Positions 18,250 to 29,142 are shown, numbered from the stretch's first letter. The stretch is DNA of 64,000 nt from Diplonema papillatum (GCA_030068145.1 JAPJBO010000464.1:62001-126000), one strand, 5' to 3'. Translations and numbers: made by a program. Notes: generated by a model not told the origin, from the letters alone.

Positions 18250-19685
18250 TTGGAGCCGGTCGTGAGAGCGACTGCAGGCGTAGTCACGAGCGTGTCCGGC
18301 TCGCGAAAAGTCGAAAACCTGTTCATCACACCGATACTTCACGGCGATGCAAATCGCGTAGACTTTGTTTACCTCAGTGTGTATTGACTTTGAAGCTGAC
18401 TATGCCCGGTGCTGGGTTGGTGCGCTGGGCAAGCAATATCGTGCTACTTTGACGTTGGTGTCAATCTAAACAGCAAGATTTGCGTAGCTCCTGCTGGACG
18501 CAGTCGAAGCACGCGGGATACAAGCACAGCCTCAGCCTCGAAAGTGTGCGCGGTTTTACCGGCAAGGCATGTCGGGAGGTTTTGCCACTGTGGTGCGATT
18601 ATCACACAGAACCAGTCCGGGGCAGTGCACGCGTCTATGCCTTCCGACGCCTCAAGCAGCTACTAGTATCTGAGACTCGACTGAGGAGGCATGAAAAGGA
18701 CGCGGGGCAAGCGATGCGTTCACGGTGCTTGCGACTTAGTGCACTTGACCGGCGGCAATGCCTTGTGCCGCGGTATATTTGCGAAGAAAACGGCACTCGT
18801 CGCCTGACAGTCTAGACCGCACATCCCTGAGCATAACTGCCTTCGTTGCACACGGCGTCTAACCAATTGCCGTGTGCTAGAAGCACCTGCCCTCCGTGCG
18901 GATGTCGAGACATCAATGGTCTCTTTCGATGTGGGTGAGGTACATCTTGTGAGTCCGGCGCCGTTTGCTACGCATCAGAAGGTGGCCACTGGCTAAAGCT
19001 TGCTGACAGGAGGGTCGGCAGAGTACCGACAAACTCCGTTTACACCAAGCAGGGCATCTTTGTGTACTCGGGTAATATTGACAAAGCCACTACACCCGAA
19101 GTGACGGTGTCGACGTCCGCCTTTGGGGGTTTCAACAGCAGACCGCCGCAGAAGCCGCGAGAGCAACCATCCTTGCACAAGGTGGAGGAAAGCAGAAGTT
19201 GAAGTTCACCATACTATCTGCGGGTAGCTGGCGCTTATTCTCGCCGATGGAAATGCCACCGACCAGCCGTCAGTAGGCTCTCGCACGGTGGTTCGGTAGG
19301 ACCGTGACATCGCAATGGGGCATGTCAGAAGAGAGATAAGAGATTGACGGACACCCGCGCAATCGACAGTCCTCTGGGTCACTGCTTTATTGTTCGCAGC
19401 GTACCCAGCGAACCGCGATCTCGAGTTCAAACCCGAGTGTTTTTTCTCCTGTGGCATCGTCTATCATCTGCAGCCTCCGACTATGGAAGGTTTTGTCGAA
19501 ACGCACCCCGCGCGGCGTTCAGGACTGTTGAACTCTAGACTGCCACCGCAACCCCTCGGACACATCAAGTTCATCTTCACACTCACCTTTGAGCTCATCG
19601 TCCAGAAATTCTACCAACAACGGGCACAAAAGTGCCAACAGCGGACTGGCCAGTAGTATAGCCGGCACATATGGTGTGACATCCA
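18250..19685. other. No gene recognised
   Basis: Reading frames are short and without domains. No array longer than two units was seen. The segment lies between two inverted T/A-run elements. Confidence 0.4.
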
Positions 19686-19689
19686 GTAG

Positions 19690-19808
19690 CAGAAAGTCTT
19701 GTGGCAAAAGTTTTTTTTTTCTGAAAAGTTTTTTTTTTGCGCGCGCGCGCGTAAATTTCTGTGGGCCGACGGACATGGGCCAAAAAAAAAAAAAACCGCC
19801 TACCCTTA
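19690..19808. repeat. T/A-run element, inverted copy 2
   Basis: Reverse complement of the element at 18,128-18,245, with longer homopolymers. It sits right at the 3' end of the first PB1 gene, so the last residues of that reading frame (a Phe run) come from this element. Confidence 0.7.
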
Positions 19809-20373
19809 CAAAAAAAAAAAAAAAAAAAAAAACCTGCTCCTGTCGGTCCTGTCGGTCGCGCCAAAGGATTTGCTCTTCCTGGTGGCGTTGTAGGACTTGC
19901 TCTCCTCGGTCCTCCCTTCGGTGGCGCCGAGGGACCTCCTTTCGCTGGCGCCGAGGCCCCTCCCTTGGGTGTGGTAACTCTTTCCTTCGGAACCGCTCAG
20001 GCTCGTGGATCCCCGGTTGTATTCTGGGACGGGGTCCGCGACGACTTCGACGAACATGCGGAGGTCGGTCTCGTTGTTGCCGTCGCTCCAGTACCACTGC
20101 TTCGTCCGGGCCCAGGCGGTTGCGTTTCTGATGACCATTTTGTCTTGCCCGTCTTGGTAGCTGAGGCGCATGCGCTCCTTCTTCAAGGTGAACTCCTTGC
20201 GCACGATGCGCTGCATGTCCCTCCACGACGTCGCCCAGTGCACGAAGTGCCGCGAGCTGTGGACGCCCTCCTGGATGATCTTCATCCGGATCTCGGCGGC
20301 CCCCTGGCCGCCCTCGTTCTCCGCGCTCTCCTCCTCGGCGGTTTCTTCCTCCTCTTCTTCCTCCTCCTCTTCT

Positions 20374-20408
<35 letters not shown>

Positions 20409-20609
20409 TTCCTCTTCCTCCTCGTCGTCGTCGTCGTCCGCACCGGGTTCGATCAGCTGCGGCTTCGGCTGCTCCGCCAGCTCCATTTCCCTCGGTGTCT
20501 GCACAATCCGAGGACTGACAATGGGGCTAAGCCCGCGCCGCGAGTTGGAATAGGTCGGAGACCCGCACTCCGCGGCTCGTGCCGCTTTCGCGAGGGTTTC
20601 GCTGTTCAT
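19806..20609 (-). CDS. Acidic PB1-domain protein, copy 1
   Basis: ATG at 20,607-20,609. The N-terminus reads MNSETLAKAARAAECGS, then an acidic tract of about 45 residues (DDDDD followed by a Glu run). A region of about 85 residues fits a PB1 domain: IRMKIIQEG, HFVHWATSWRDMQRIV, RMRLSYQDGQDKMVI (degenerate OPCA-like motif) and LRMFVEV at the end. PB1 domains mediate pairwise binding in signalling proteins, including MEKK kinases. The C-terminus is a Ser/Gly repeat (SLGATEGR, SFGATDR). The frame runs into a T-run element, so the real end may be at a donor-like GAGCAG/GT near 19,832. A paralogue lies at 22,464-23,228 in the same orientation. Confidence 0.6.
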
Positions 20610-20940
20610 GGGTTGGGGGGGAGGGAAAGCGGCGGGTTGTGTGTGGCGTGTGCGGGTTTGTGTGCGTGTGGGTGTTTGTACGCGGGGTCAGTGGTGGGAG
20701 AAAAACTTAGTTTAGTGTTTAGGGAGGGGTGGTTGACTCGTGACGAGCCAACCAGGTGTGCTCGATTCGCTTGCTTTCGGACCACCCTGCTGCCCGCCCT
20801 CCCCCTTCTCACCGCCAAATCCCCGTTTTATTATTTCGTTCTTTTTCTTTTCGTACAGGGTACTAGTTCAGAGGTTCCTGGGGTTTGCAGATCTTGACCG
20901 TTTGTTGAGGGTGGTTCTGGGGACGTTTTGGTCAACGTGT
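20610..20940 (-). other. Duplicated upstream region of PB1 copy 1
   Basis: From GGTTGGGGGGGAGGGAAAGC through CGAGCCAACCAGGTGTGCTC to TTCAGAGGTTCCTGGGG, this matches 23,229-23,510 upstream of copy 2, so the duplication includes the presumed promoter. Copy 2 carries a short RepA fragment (23,265-23,330) in place of part of it. Confidence 0.65.
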
Positions 20941-20949
20941 CGTTTCGGT

Positions 20950-22440
20950 GCTGACACACCTGCGCAATTTTGTCCAACGTAACCACGGCTTGTACTACAA
21001 CGGGTCTGCCATTGTGATACAAGCCGCGGTTAGGACAGGTGGCCATCGAAGTCGGCATCCGATAATGATGAGCGTCGTGAACCCCTAATATGCCTCATCA
21101 TATGCAATTGTGCTCATTGACAGGTTTGAGACACCAGCCATTGCTTCTAACGTACTAAGTACGTGTCGCGGCTATTTCCCTTCGCTGCCTCAGCAGTGTG
21201 CTGTTGGGCAATTTGCGCACCTGCAGCCATCATTAGGCATTAATCGAGTGCAATGCGCAATCGTTTGAGTTAGAATGCAAAGAATTTGTGTGGCGATAAT
21301 CTGCATCTGCTCTCTTTCGTGACTACCTCTCACGGTCCAACTTTTTTCGGGGGGTCCTGTGTACTTAGTAAATTTCGCGGCTGGCCACTGAACAGCACTC
21401 GCTTCACCACTGTAAGTTTGGAAGTCGCGCATGAGCCCACCGCCAGGAGTTCGTAAATTTGTTGCATTAGTCAGCTGGGAGTTCTAGAACACTGCGCGGC
21501 ACTGCGTACATCCAGCAACTCGCAACGAAGCACCCTGCCATGGTCCAGCCATTGGTAGCCATGGCCCTGTGGTAGGCAATCGCAAGCTCTTCCTTGCGTG
21601 GAAGGATGTTTGATCGCGACCGTAGTTCGCGATATATTCCCTGCCGGTTTCGCACCGCTCCACCCCCTTTTTGCCGTGGTGAAGTGCTGCATCTTTTGTC
21701 TTCTTGTTGCGCACTTCTGCTTGCATCGCCAACGCCTGCTTCTTTGTCACCGCACCGTTTCCCGCCGCGGCTTGAAAGGACATTTTTTACCGCATGCCCC
21801 TCGGTCCAACCCCGCCTAAGTGGAAACCTGCCTGGACGGAAATATGTTGGACCGGACAAAATGGTCCAACTGTTTTGGTCGTCGCGCGGTCCAACTGTTG
21901 TCCGATCCAACTTTTTCTGCTTACGGTATACCCCTAGGGTTGAAAATGTTTATTTATTATTTATTTTGTTTTTGTCCCGTATATCCCTACTTAGCTCTGA
22001 TTAGCTAATTAGGGATATAAGGGAATGGCATCAGGGATATAAGAGAAAAGAAGTCCTGAGTAAAATTGAGTACAATTGGGCTGGAATTTGGGTCGGAAAT
22101 TTGGGTCAAAAGCTGTACGCCACAGGTCCACGAAGCCCTGAGCAGTGCTCTTGCACCCTAGGTTTGCCTTCAGGCAATATGCGATCGCCGTGAGGCCGCA
22201 TCTGAAGCAGTGGGTCAGCCCTTCCCCGGCATGGCTCTTTGAGCACATCGGGAAAATGCAAGCGCCGTCTTCCTCAGCTCGGATAATTCCCGGGGGCACT
22301 GTCACCTTTGTCTGGATCGAAGACCAGTCGAAGGAGCCCCGTCGAAGTCGCTTCTCAGAACGGACATATTTTTAGCACGTGTTTTGTGTGTGTGCGAAGG
22401 ACCTGTTTTGTATCTTTACATGGCAGGTTCCAACGCTGCC
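20950..22440. other. No gene recognised; one perfect-arm hairpin
   Basis: Several GGTCCAAC strings lie near 21,330-21,910. A hairpin (arms TATATCCCTA-TTAGCT and AGCTAA-TAGGGATATA) lies at 21,980-22,019. No coding signature was recognised. Confidence 0.4.
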
Positions 22441-22463
22441 AACTTTCTTTTTGTACTGACATG

Positions 22464-23228
22464 TCAGCGTGGTATGTTGTTCCAAAAAAACAAAAACGAA
22501 ACAAAAGACCTGCTCATGTCGGTCCTGTCGGTCGCGCCAAAGGGTTTTATCCTGGTGGCGTTGGAGGACTTGCTTCCCTTGGGCCTCCCTTCGGTGGCGC
22601 CGAGGGACGTCCTTTCGAGGCGGGTGAGGTAACTAGTTCCTTCGGAATTTTCGAAGCCGCTCAGGCTCATGGATCCCCGGTTGTATTCTGGGACGGGGTC
22701 CGCGATGACTTCGACGAACATGCGGAGGTCGGTCTCGTTGTTGCCGTCGCTCCGGTACCGGTACCACTGCTTCGTCCGGGCCCAGGCGGTTGCGTTTTTG
22801 ATGTCCATTTTGTCCTCCCCGTCTTGGTAGCTGAGGCGGATGCCCTCCTTCTTCAAGGTGAACTCCTTGCGCACGATGCGCTGCATGTCCTCCCACGACG
22901 TGTCCCGGTGCACGAAGTGCCGCGAGTTGTGGACGCCCTCCTGGATGATCTTCATCCGGATCGCGTCGATCCCCTCGTTCTCCGCGGTCTCCTCCTCTTC
23001 TTCCTCCTCCTCTTCTTCTTCCTCTTCGTCTTCTTCTTCCTCTTCTTCTTCCTCCTCCTCTTCTTCATCTTCCTCCTCGTCGTCGTCGTCGTCCGCACCG
23101 GGTTCGATCAGCTGCCGCCCTGCCAGCTCCATTTCCCTCGGTGGGCTAAGCCCGCGCCGCGAGTTGGAATAGGTGGTAGACCCGCACTCCGCGGCTCGTG
23201 CCGCTTTCACGAGGGTTTCTCTGTTCAT
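22464..23228 (-). CDS. Acidic PB1-domain protein, copy 2
   Basis: Paralogue of the gene at 19,806-20,609, in direct orientation about 2.6 kb away. ATG at 23,226-23,228 (MNRETLVKAARAAECGS). It has the same order: acidic Asp/Glu tract, PB1-like domain (IRMKIIQEG, DMQRIVRKEFTLKKEG, IRLSYQDGEDKMDI, LRMFVEV) and a Gly/Ser tail. It lacks several short stretches of copy 1, for example between RRGLSP and PREMEL. The Glu tract is encoded by mixed GAA/GAG codons and differs in length from copy 1. After FGATDRTD the frame enters A/T-rich sequence and probably ends at a donor or earlier than the stop at 22,464. Confidence 0.6.
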   Translation of the reverse strand: MNRETLVKAARAAECGSTTYSNSRRGLSPPREMELAGRQLIEPGADDDDDEEEDEEEEEEEEEEEEDEEEEEEEEEEEEETAENEGIDAIRMKIIQEGVHNSRHFVHRDTSWEDMQRIVRKEFTLKKEGIRLSYQDGEDKMDIKNATAWARTKQWYRYRSDGNNETDLRMFVEVIADPVPEYNRGSMSLSGFENSEGTSYLTRLERTSLGATEGRPKGSKSSNATRIKPFGATDRTDMSRSFVSFLFFWNNIPR

Positions 23229-23532
23229 GGGTTGGGGGGGAGGGAAAGCGGGGGTTGTGTGTGTGTGTGTCAACACCGCACTGGTCCCGTCTGCGCCGTG
23301 TTATCGGTCCTTTTAAGCCGTGTGTGTGCGTTAGTGGTAGGGAGGGGTGGTTGACTCCTGACGAGCCAACCAGGTGTGCTCGATTCGCTTGCTTTCGGAC
23401 CGCCCTGCTGCCCACCCTCCCTTCCCCGCAAAATCCCCGTTTTATTCTTTCGCTAGTTTTCTTTTCTTTTTTTGTACAGGGTATTAGTTCAGAGGTTCCT
23501 GGGGGTTGACCGTTTCAGGGGGGGGGTCGTTG

Positions 23533-24262
23533 TTATTGGTGCTGGTTTTGAGGGATAAGGAAAAGGTAGAATTTTTTTTTTCTGGTGGCCTCCGCTGGTC
23601 TGGTATTTTGTGCTACCTCCTTTCTTTTACACTCGTTCTCTTCTCTACTCACTACTGTACGTACTCTCTGTCACTCTTTTACTCTCTTTGGCTAGCCAAA
23701 AAAGACTCCTGCAGCCGACACCACGAACACATTCGCAATGAATGTGGCCCTGGGCCCCCCGCGTGCATACATATTGAGCAGGGGTTGCCATGTAGCCCGC
23801 ATCCGCCTGAGTCACCACTGTTACTTTCATGGGATTCGCCGGGGAAGGGTCCGATCTTACCGTTAGTCAACAGCAACGTCGAAAAGGGGGGCCGTTGTTG
23901 TTGGTGCTGGTTTTGTGGGATGAAGTAGGGGAAAGAAAATTTCTTTTTGCGGTGGTCTCCGCTGGCCTGGTAGTCCGTGCTACCTCCTTTCTTTTACACT
24001 CGTTCTCTTCTCTACTCACTACTGTACGTACTTTTTCGCTCTTTTTCTCTCTTTGGCTAGCCAAAACAAAAGACTTCTGCGACCGACACCACGAACACAT
24101 TCGCAATGAATGTGGCCCTGGGCCCCCCACGTGCCTACATGTTGAGCAGGGGTTGCCATGTAGCCCGTATCGGTCTAAGTCAACACTGTTACTTTCATGG
24201 GATGTTCACCGGGGAAGGGTCCGACCTAACCGTTAGTCGACAGCAACGTCGAAAAGGGGGGC
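23533..24262 (+). repeat. Two tandem copies of RepD
   Basis: Copies at 23,533-23,893 and 23,893-24,262 each run from GGTGCTGGTTTTG to CAGCAACGTCGAAAAGGGG. They show the uninterrupted ATGTTGAGCAGGGGTTGCC site used as reference for the insertion at 11,621 (the first copy has ATATTGAGCA). Confidence 0.85.
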
Positions 24263-24264
24263 GG

Positions 24265-24494
24265 GCTGTTGCAAGAACGTGCTTGGAATGAATATGTGCT
24301 CAACACTGCACTGGTCCCGTCTACACCGTGTTTCGGTCCTGTAAGCCACGGACACAAATCAGCGCGGAACCTGAGTGCCTGCAGACAGGACAGCGGTGCG
24401 AGTCTGGTTTGTCAGGCGGCTGTTCGTAGCTCGTCACAGCCAGGACCACCCGTGCTACTAGAGCACAGGCGAATCCGTCACGGGGAGGGACTAG
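24265..24494 (+). repeat. Dispersed repeat RepA, 5' part
   Basis: TTGCAAGAACGTGCTTGGAA through CGAATCCGTCACGGGGAG. The 3' half is missing. Confidence 0.85.
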
Positions 24495-24546
24495 AGGCAA
24501 ATTGGCCTCTGTGCACTTGTGAATCCACTTGTCGTTTCCCAGGCCC

Positions 24547-24640
24547 GCTACGCGGTACATCGCGGCCTGCTTTGCGGCCGCCGACCTTTCGCTGGTGGCG
24601 GCCGCGATGCGCTGCTTGGGATTTTCTCCTTTTTCAGCGA
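24547..24640 (+). pseudogene. Fragment of a paralogue of the 561-residue helical protein
   Basis: Encodes TRYIAACFAAADLSLVAAA, nearly the same as TRYIASCFSPADLSLVAAA in the gene at 41,091-42,776 (other strand). The matching stretch is about 60 bases with roughly 85 percent identity. It is preceded by CGTTTCCCAG, which could be a splice acceptor, and lies between RepA and RepB copies. No longer frame was found. Confidence 0.55.
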
Positions 24641-24654
24641 GCACGTCGACACGG

Positions 24655-24945
24655 TTGGGTACCAGGGAAAGCCTGCTACACGGGAGCCAAGCTTCACGTG
24701 TTCGGCGGTACTGCAGAGCCACGGGCCTACGGGTCAAGTGGCTACCGATTTCCCAAACTAAAGCATCAAGGCTTGGCGCTCGCGCTGAACACAAGCTCGT
24801 CGAGACGGTCAGCCGCAGGGCAGAGCGGACGGGGTTGTGGCACTGTGCTGCCTCCGACTCAAGCTTGCAAGCTGTGGTTGATCGTCACGTTCCTGGACCA
24901 GGTGCGGCCTTTTTCTTTTTCTTCTTTCTTCTTCTTCTCCTTAAG
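24655..24945 (+). repeat. Dispersed repeat RepB (SINE-like)
   Basis: From ACCAGGGAAAGCCTGCTACA to a C/T-rich run after TTCCTGGACCAGG. It lacks a 20-bp stretch (GTGGCGCACCTTGGGGCTTG) present in the 45.6 and 63.5 kb copies. Confidence 0.8.
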
Positions 24946-25320
24946 CACGCGTAGTTATTGGCAGCGGGTATGTGCGGGGAAATAAGACGAGAGAGCAGGC
25001 CTGGTTGCTAGGATAGTAAAACCACCTCACAAAAAGCCCGCTATGCTCGGGTTCTGCCATCTCAAGAACATTGAAGACCGAATTGGAGAAGGCTTCCGTG
25101 TCAACCGCAGCTAGACATGGTTGGCCGGCCCTAAGGCAAGGTGCAATTGCTCGCCAGAAAGCTGCCATTGACGAGCTTGCTCGGACGTGCGGGATTGTCA
25201 AAGGGGACCGTCGAAGTCCGTTGGGATGGAGTACAGACATAAGATGGGACCGAAAGGAACGCGCCAGAAGCTATTTTGTGAACCTCCGCAGAGCTAGAGA
25301 CGGGCTGACCGGGGGGTCAG

Positions 25321-25645
25321 GGACAAAGGCGTTCGACGCATGACAAAAGGTTACCATCCGCGGGCAGAGGAGAGGAGGTTTGCTTGCGACATCAGGATCT
25401 GTCCGAGGCCCTACGGTCTCTTGGGTCATGCTGGGCCATCGGGGCGTCTCGGGGCTAGGGACAAAGGCGTTCGACGCATGACAAAAGGTTGCCATCCGCG
25501 GGCAGAGGAGAGGAAGTTCGCTTGCGGCACTGGGAGTTGTCCGAGGCCCTTCGGTCTCTTGGGCCATGCTAGGCCACCGGGGCGTCTCGGGGCTAGGTAC
25601 GAGAAGGCGTTCGACGAAGGCCAATAGGTTGGGCAGGGGAGAGGA
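25321..25645. repeat. 138-141 bp tandem repeat, about 2.3 units
   Basis: Units begin GACAAAGGCGTTCGACGCAT at about 25,321 and 25,459 and, diverged, at 25,600. Both strands stay open because the period is a multiple of three. No domain recognised. Confidence 0.8.
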
Positions 25646-25719
25646 GGTTTGCTTGCGAGACTGAGATCTGTCCCAGGCCCTTCGCTCACTTGGGTCGCTG
25701 GGCATCGGGGCGTCTCGTC

Positions 25720-26640
25720 GTTGTCTGGCTGCTGCGAACCGTGCTTGCGCTGTGGTTCGGTAGGGTTTGCTCGTCAGTCGGCGTTAGAAGTGGCGCAAAA
25801 AGCCCATACTGCTCAACTACGCTCTCGTGGGACATGCTGGGCCATGCGCTTCAGGCCCGCCCACCAGTCGGCGTACGAAGTGTGTTCAGAGTGTTTCCCG
25901 CCCTCGGCCACCCATCATACTGCACAGCTACGCTCTCTCAGGCCACGCTGGGCCATTGAGTAGCATTGTACCGTTTTGTTCGAACCGGGTGGCGGGAATT
26001 GCCTGGCGCTTCGCTGAGGCCCGCCCACCAGTCGGCAAACGAAGTGTTTTCGGGGTATTTCTCTTCCTCGTCCGGTGCGCCGTCTGCCAACCCTCTCGCA
26101 TGGCATGCTGGGCCTGCACAGATACGGTCTCTGTTGCCATGTTGGGCCATTTGAGTAGCACTGCTCTCGTTCTGTTCGAACCGCGTGGCGGGAATTGGCT
26201 GCTACGAGCCGTGCTTGCTGAGCTTCGGTGAGGCTTGCTCGTCAGTCAGTCGGCGTAAGAAGCGTTGAGAGCCATACTGCTCAGCTGAGCTCTCGTGGGA
26301 CACGCTGGGTCGTCGGGTGATTGGCTGCTACGAGCCGTGCTTGCGCTGCGCTTCGCTGAGGCCCGCCCACCAGTCGGCGTACGATGAGTTTTTGGGGTGT
26401 TTCCCTCCCTCGTCCGGTGCGCCGCCTGCCAACCCTCTCGTATGGCCATGCTGGGCCTGCGCAGATACGGTCTCTGTTGCCATGTTGGGCCATTTGAGTA
26501 GCACTGCTCTCGTTCTGTTCGAACCGCGTGGCGGGAATTGGCTGCTACGAGCCGTGCTTGCGCTGCGCTTCGCTGAGGCCCGCCCACCAGTCGGCGTACG
26601 ATGTGTTTTTGGGGTGTTTCCCTCCCTCGTCCGGTGAGCC
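25720..26640. repeat. Amplified 3' end of the bacterial-type gene
   Basis: Four or more imperfect copies of a block containing GAGGCCCGCCCACCAGTCGG, CGTACGA and GGGGTGTTTCCCTCC, which on the minus strand is the C-terminal coding part (PKNTSYADWWAGL) of the gene at 26,545-26,883. Blocks of GGCGGGAATTGGCTGCTACG and CTCTGTTGCCATGTTGGGCC separate them. Only the right-most copy is in frame with the gene. Confidence 0.75.
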
Positions 26641-26883
26641 GTCCGCCCACCACACTGCTCCCCGCTCCCCGAGCCGGCGCTTGGCGGCGTCGACGGCAGC
26701 CCGCGCCTCTCGCATCGCGGCAGCGCCGCCAGCGCTGCCTACGGCACGCCGGGCCCGCATAAGCTCCTTCACGGCAGCCTCACGGTCCAGTTCGGGGAGG
26801 CTCGGGTTCGTCTTGCGCCAAAGGCGCCGCTTCGCCACAAAGTACCGCCCGTCTGGGGTCTCGGGGTACATCTTACGTCCCAT
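26545..26883 (-). CDS. Small protein of bacterial type (unnamed family)
   Basis: A 112-residue frame with an ATG in a good context (GGGACCATGG). It reads MGRKMYPETPDGRYFVAKRR then LWRKTNPSLPELDREAAVKE, a central Arg/Ala-rich helix (MREARAAVDAAKRRLGERG), then AVWWADGSPDEGGKHPKNTS and YADWWAGLSEAQ. From memory this follows, end to end, a conserved uncharacterised protein of proteobacteria (PETPDGRY, RLWR-TNP, LGERGPVWW-DGAPD, NTPYADWW). I infer transfer from bacteria or from an endosymbiont. Function is unknown. Its 3' end is repeated to the left, and a 5' fragment recurs at 27,490-27,585. Confidence 0.6.
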   Translation of the reverse strand: MGRKMYPETPDGRYFVAKRRLWRKTNPSLPELDREAAVKELMRARRAVGSAGGAAAMREARAAVDAAKRRLGERGAVWWADGSPDEGGKHPKNTSYADWWAGLSEAQRKHGS

Positions 26884-27185
26884 GGTCCCGGCGGTGAGTC
26901 CTTAGGGGGGGGGGGAAATGTTTCTTGGGTTTGAAGAGCGCGTGGTGCTTGCACCACTGAGGCCAGGTTATTTAACCGCGGATTTAGTGAAGGATTGTTC
27001 AGGAAACGGTCGCGAGCGAAACCCGACCAGGTAACGACCATTTCACTGTCTTCTTTGTTTTGTGGTGCGAACATCACGAGGTGCTGTCCGAAGACACCGC
27101 CCACGTGAGCACTGTTAAGCAGCGGTTGCCAGATACTCCCGTAGCACCTATTCACGGGTTTGCAGGGGTAAAAAGGAAGCCCGGG

Positions 27186-27187
<2 letters not shown>

Positions 27188-27220
<33 letters not shown>
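27188..27220 (+). repeat. Homopolymer G33
   Basis: An uninterrupted run of 33 G. Its length may be an assembly estimate. Confidence 0.9.
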
Positions 27221-27223
<3 letters not shown>

Positions 27224-27489
27224 AAATACCTGGGGTGATACATGTTTCATGCTTTCAAGTATTTTCTCACGGGATTTCCGACAGAATCTGCGAGGTTTTG
27301 ACAAACCTACATGCAGGGTGTCTGTTCTTCGGGGGAAATACTTTGGGTTCTTGACACTGGTGAAGGGGCAGGATGGGGTAGCAGGTGAAAACACCGCTTG
27401 CCGCGGCAAGTCTTGGGTGAAGCCCAGTTCTTTGACCGACGAGTCGGCAACAGCTTCTTAGGCACACGGTCCGGTTAGGGGAGCTCGAG

Positions 27490-27585
27490 CTCGTCTTGCG
27501 CCAAAGGCGCCGCTTTGCCACAAAGTACCACCTGTCTGGGGTCTCGGGGTACATCTTACGTCCCATGGTCCCGGCGGTGAGTTCT
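27490..27585 (-). pseudogene. 5' fragment of the bacterial-type gene
   Basis: Encodes MGRKMYPETPDRWYFVAKRR and LWRKTSSSS after the same GTCCCGGCGG leader as the gene at 26,545-26,883, then diverges. It ends against RepC, so the copy was cut by or joined to that repeat. Confidence 0.7.
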
Positions 27586-27589
27586 TCGG

Positions 27590-27895
27590 GGGGCTGAAAA
27601 TACTCGACGTTGCTGCTTCGACTCCGAATGAAAGGGAGAAAATATAGAGGTAAGGGGCAAATACAATACAAACACAATCTGTGTTTTGTTCTTCGCTTAC
27701 ACCACCGTGTGTTGCTTTCTCACTCAGGACTTTGACCTGTTGTGTTTGTGTGATTTGTCGTGTAGGGGTAGACCCGCATGACCTCACGTCCGTTCAACGT
27801 GGTTCGGTAGTTACAGCACTCTTGGGATCCCTTCTGTTCTTTGTCGGGCAGCATCGTCGAGCATTTCCTTTCAAGCTGGCGCTTATGTAAAATAC
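27590..27895 (+). repeat. Dispersed repeat RepC
   Basis: Same order as at 9,757-10,165, from AAATACTCGACGT to CATTTCCTTTCAAGCTGGCG. Confidence 0.8.
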
Positions 27896-28055
27896 CCGGG
27901 GTGATACATGGTTTCATGTTTACAAGTGGTAGTGGCAGTACGTGTGCTTGTTCGACATACTTTCGAGCGCGCTCTCATTTTCTATGGGTCTTGTCATTTC
28001 CGGGTTCTTGCGCCCTTCTTAGTTAGGGAGCCGCGGTCGACCACGTTCGTCTTCG

Positions 28056-28200
28056 CACGGTGAGGTCCAGCCTCAGAAGCTGGAGTTAAAGAGGGTGTGC
28101 CCGAATCACACCCGAAAAGCGGGTGTGCTACAATCAAAACGCGTGTAAATCCACACCCGAAAACCACCGCTTTTTCAACTCCAGCTTCGGTTTTCGCAGA
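28056..28200. mobile_element. MITE of the CACGGTG family
   Basis: CACGGTGAGGTCCAGCCTCA at the left, CAACTCCAGCTTCGG at the right, with a GCGGGTGTGC interior. The right terminal repeat is eroded. Confidence 0.65.
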
Positions 28201-28361
28201 TCCAGGGAGACCAGACACGGCAAAAAAGGCTGAAGTAACGGAAGACATGGTACACTGTTGTTCTCTTTTTCCACTCGTGCCAGTCGACGGTTAAGAATGG
28301 GTGGAAAAGCGCCGAAGCGGCGTTTCGTTTCTTTCTGAGAGAAGAAAAGGCTCCCCATATA

Positions 28362-28790
28362 CGTATTGCAAGAACGTGCTTGGAATGGGTATGTGCTCAC
28401 CACACTGGTCCCGTCTGCGCCGTGTTTCGGTCCTTTAAGCCACGGACACATAAGGCGGACCATCATCAGCGCGGAACCTGAGTGTCTGCAGACAGGACAG
28501 CGGTGTGGGTCGGGTTTGTCAGGCGGCTGTTCGTAGCTCGTCACAGCCGGGACCACCCGTGCTACCAGAGCACAGGCGAATCCGTCACGGGGAGAAGGCC
28601 CCTACAACCGTGTCTGAGCAATCAGTTAAAGAACTCAGGGCACTCGCCCTGATTGTGGCTGCGACTCGCTAGGCAGCACTGACTTGTCTTCTTTTTACGG
28701 TGGCAATCTGCGAAGTAAACTCCGCAGAGCACAGTGGACATGGGGTTGCCGTGTGCAGCACCAATGGTTGAAGTGCCAAAAGGAAACACC
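28362..28790 (+). repeat. Dispersed repeat RepA
   Basis: TTGCAAGAACGTGCTTGGAA through CACCAATGGTTGAAGTGCC, without the insertion seen in the 10.8-kb copy. Confidence 0.85.
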
Positions 28791-28872
28791 CGGGGGGGGT
28801 AAGGGCGGTACTGAGCCAGTCCGCCCCTGTCCCGTAGAACTGCATCGAATTGCCTAAACGAGGCACGCCAAC

Positions 28873-29142
28873 GTGGTACTGGTGCTTCCGAAAGCAGCTG
28901 AGGACGAAGTGCGAACCCCAATCTCGAGAGCGAAGACGAAGAAGCGACGATCAACCTCGGCAACTACACAGAAGACGACGCGGTCATCGCCCAAGCGCCG
29001 CCGTGAAGCAACTATCGACGCGCAACCGATGAACCTGGACGAGCAACCGAAGGAGAAGCGAGGCACCGCGAAAGCATTGACACATCACGTGCGAAGAGAA
29101 AACCGCGACGCAGATTATCGCCAGGGATTCTTTGCGTTCTAA
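28873..29142 (+). CDS. Basic protein of the VLPxAAED family, possibly a remnant
   Basis: An 89-residue frame: VLVLPKAAEDEVRTP, a Lys/Arg/Ser/Thr-rich middle (KKRRSTSATTQKT, SPKRRREATID), then HHVRRENRDADYRQGFF. Two relatives exist in the window: the C-terminal half of the Cys/His protein at 50,150-50,764 (VVLVLPEAAEGERGP) and a minus-strand piece at 51,451-51,654 (LPEAAEDKQ, TTKRRRRAPIEA). The shared frame suggests a real protein family, perhaps the C-terminal tail of Cys/His-rich element proteins. Function unknown; the start ATG may not be the true one. Confidence 0.35.
   Translation: MVLVLPKAAEDEVRTPISRAKTKKRRSTSATTQKTTRSSPKRRREATIDAQPMNLDEQPKEKRGTAKALTHHVRRENRDADYRQGFFAF

Noticed and set aside
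20340..20430. Ser-rich protein on the plus strand of the PB1 gene
   Set aside because: Antisense of the Glu tract; simple triplet repeat.
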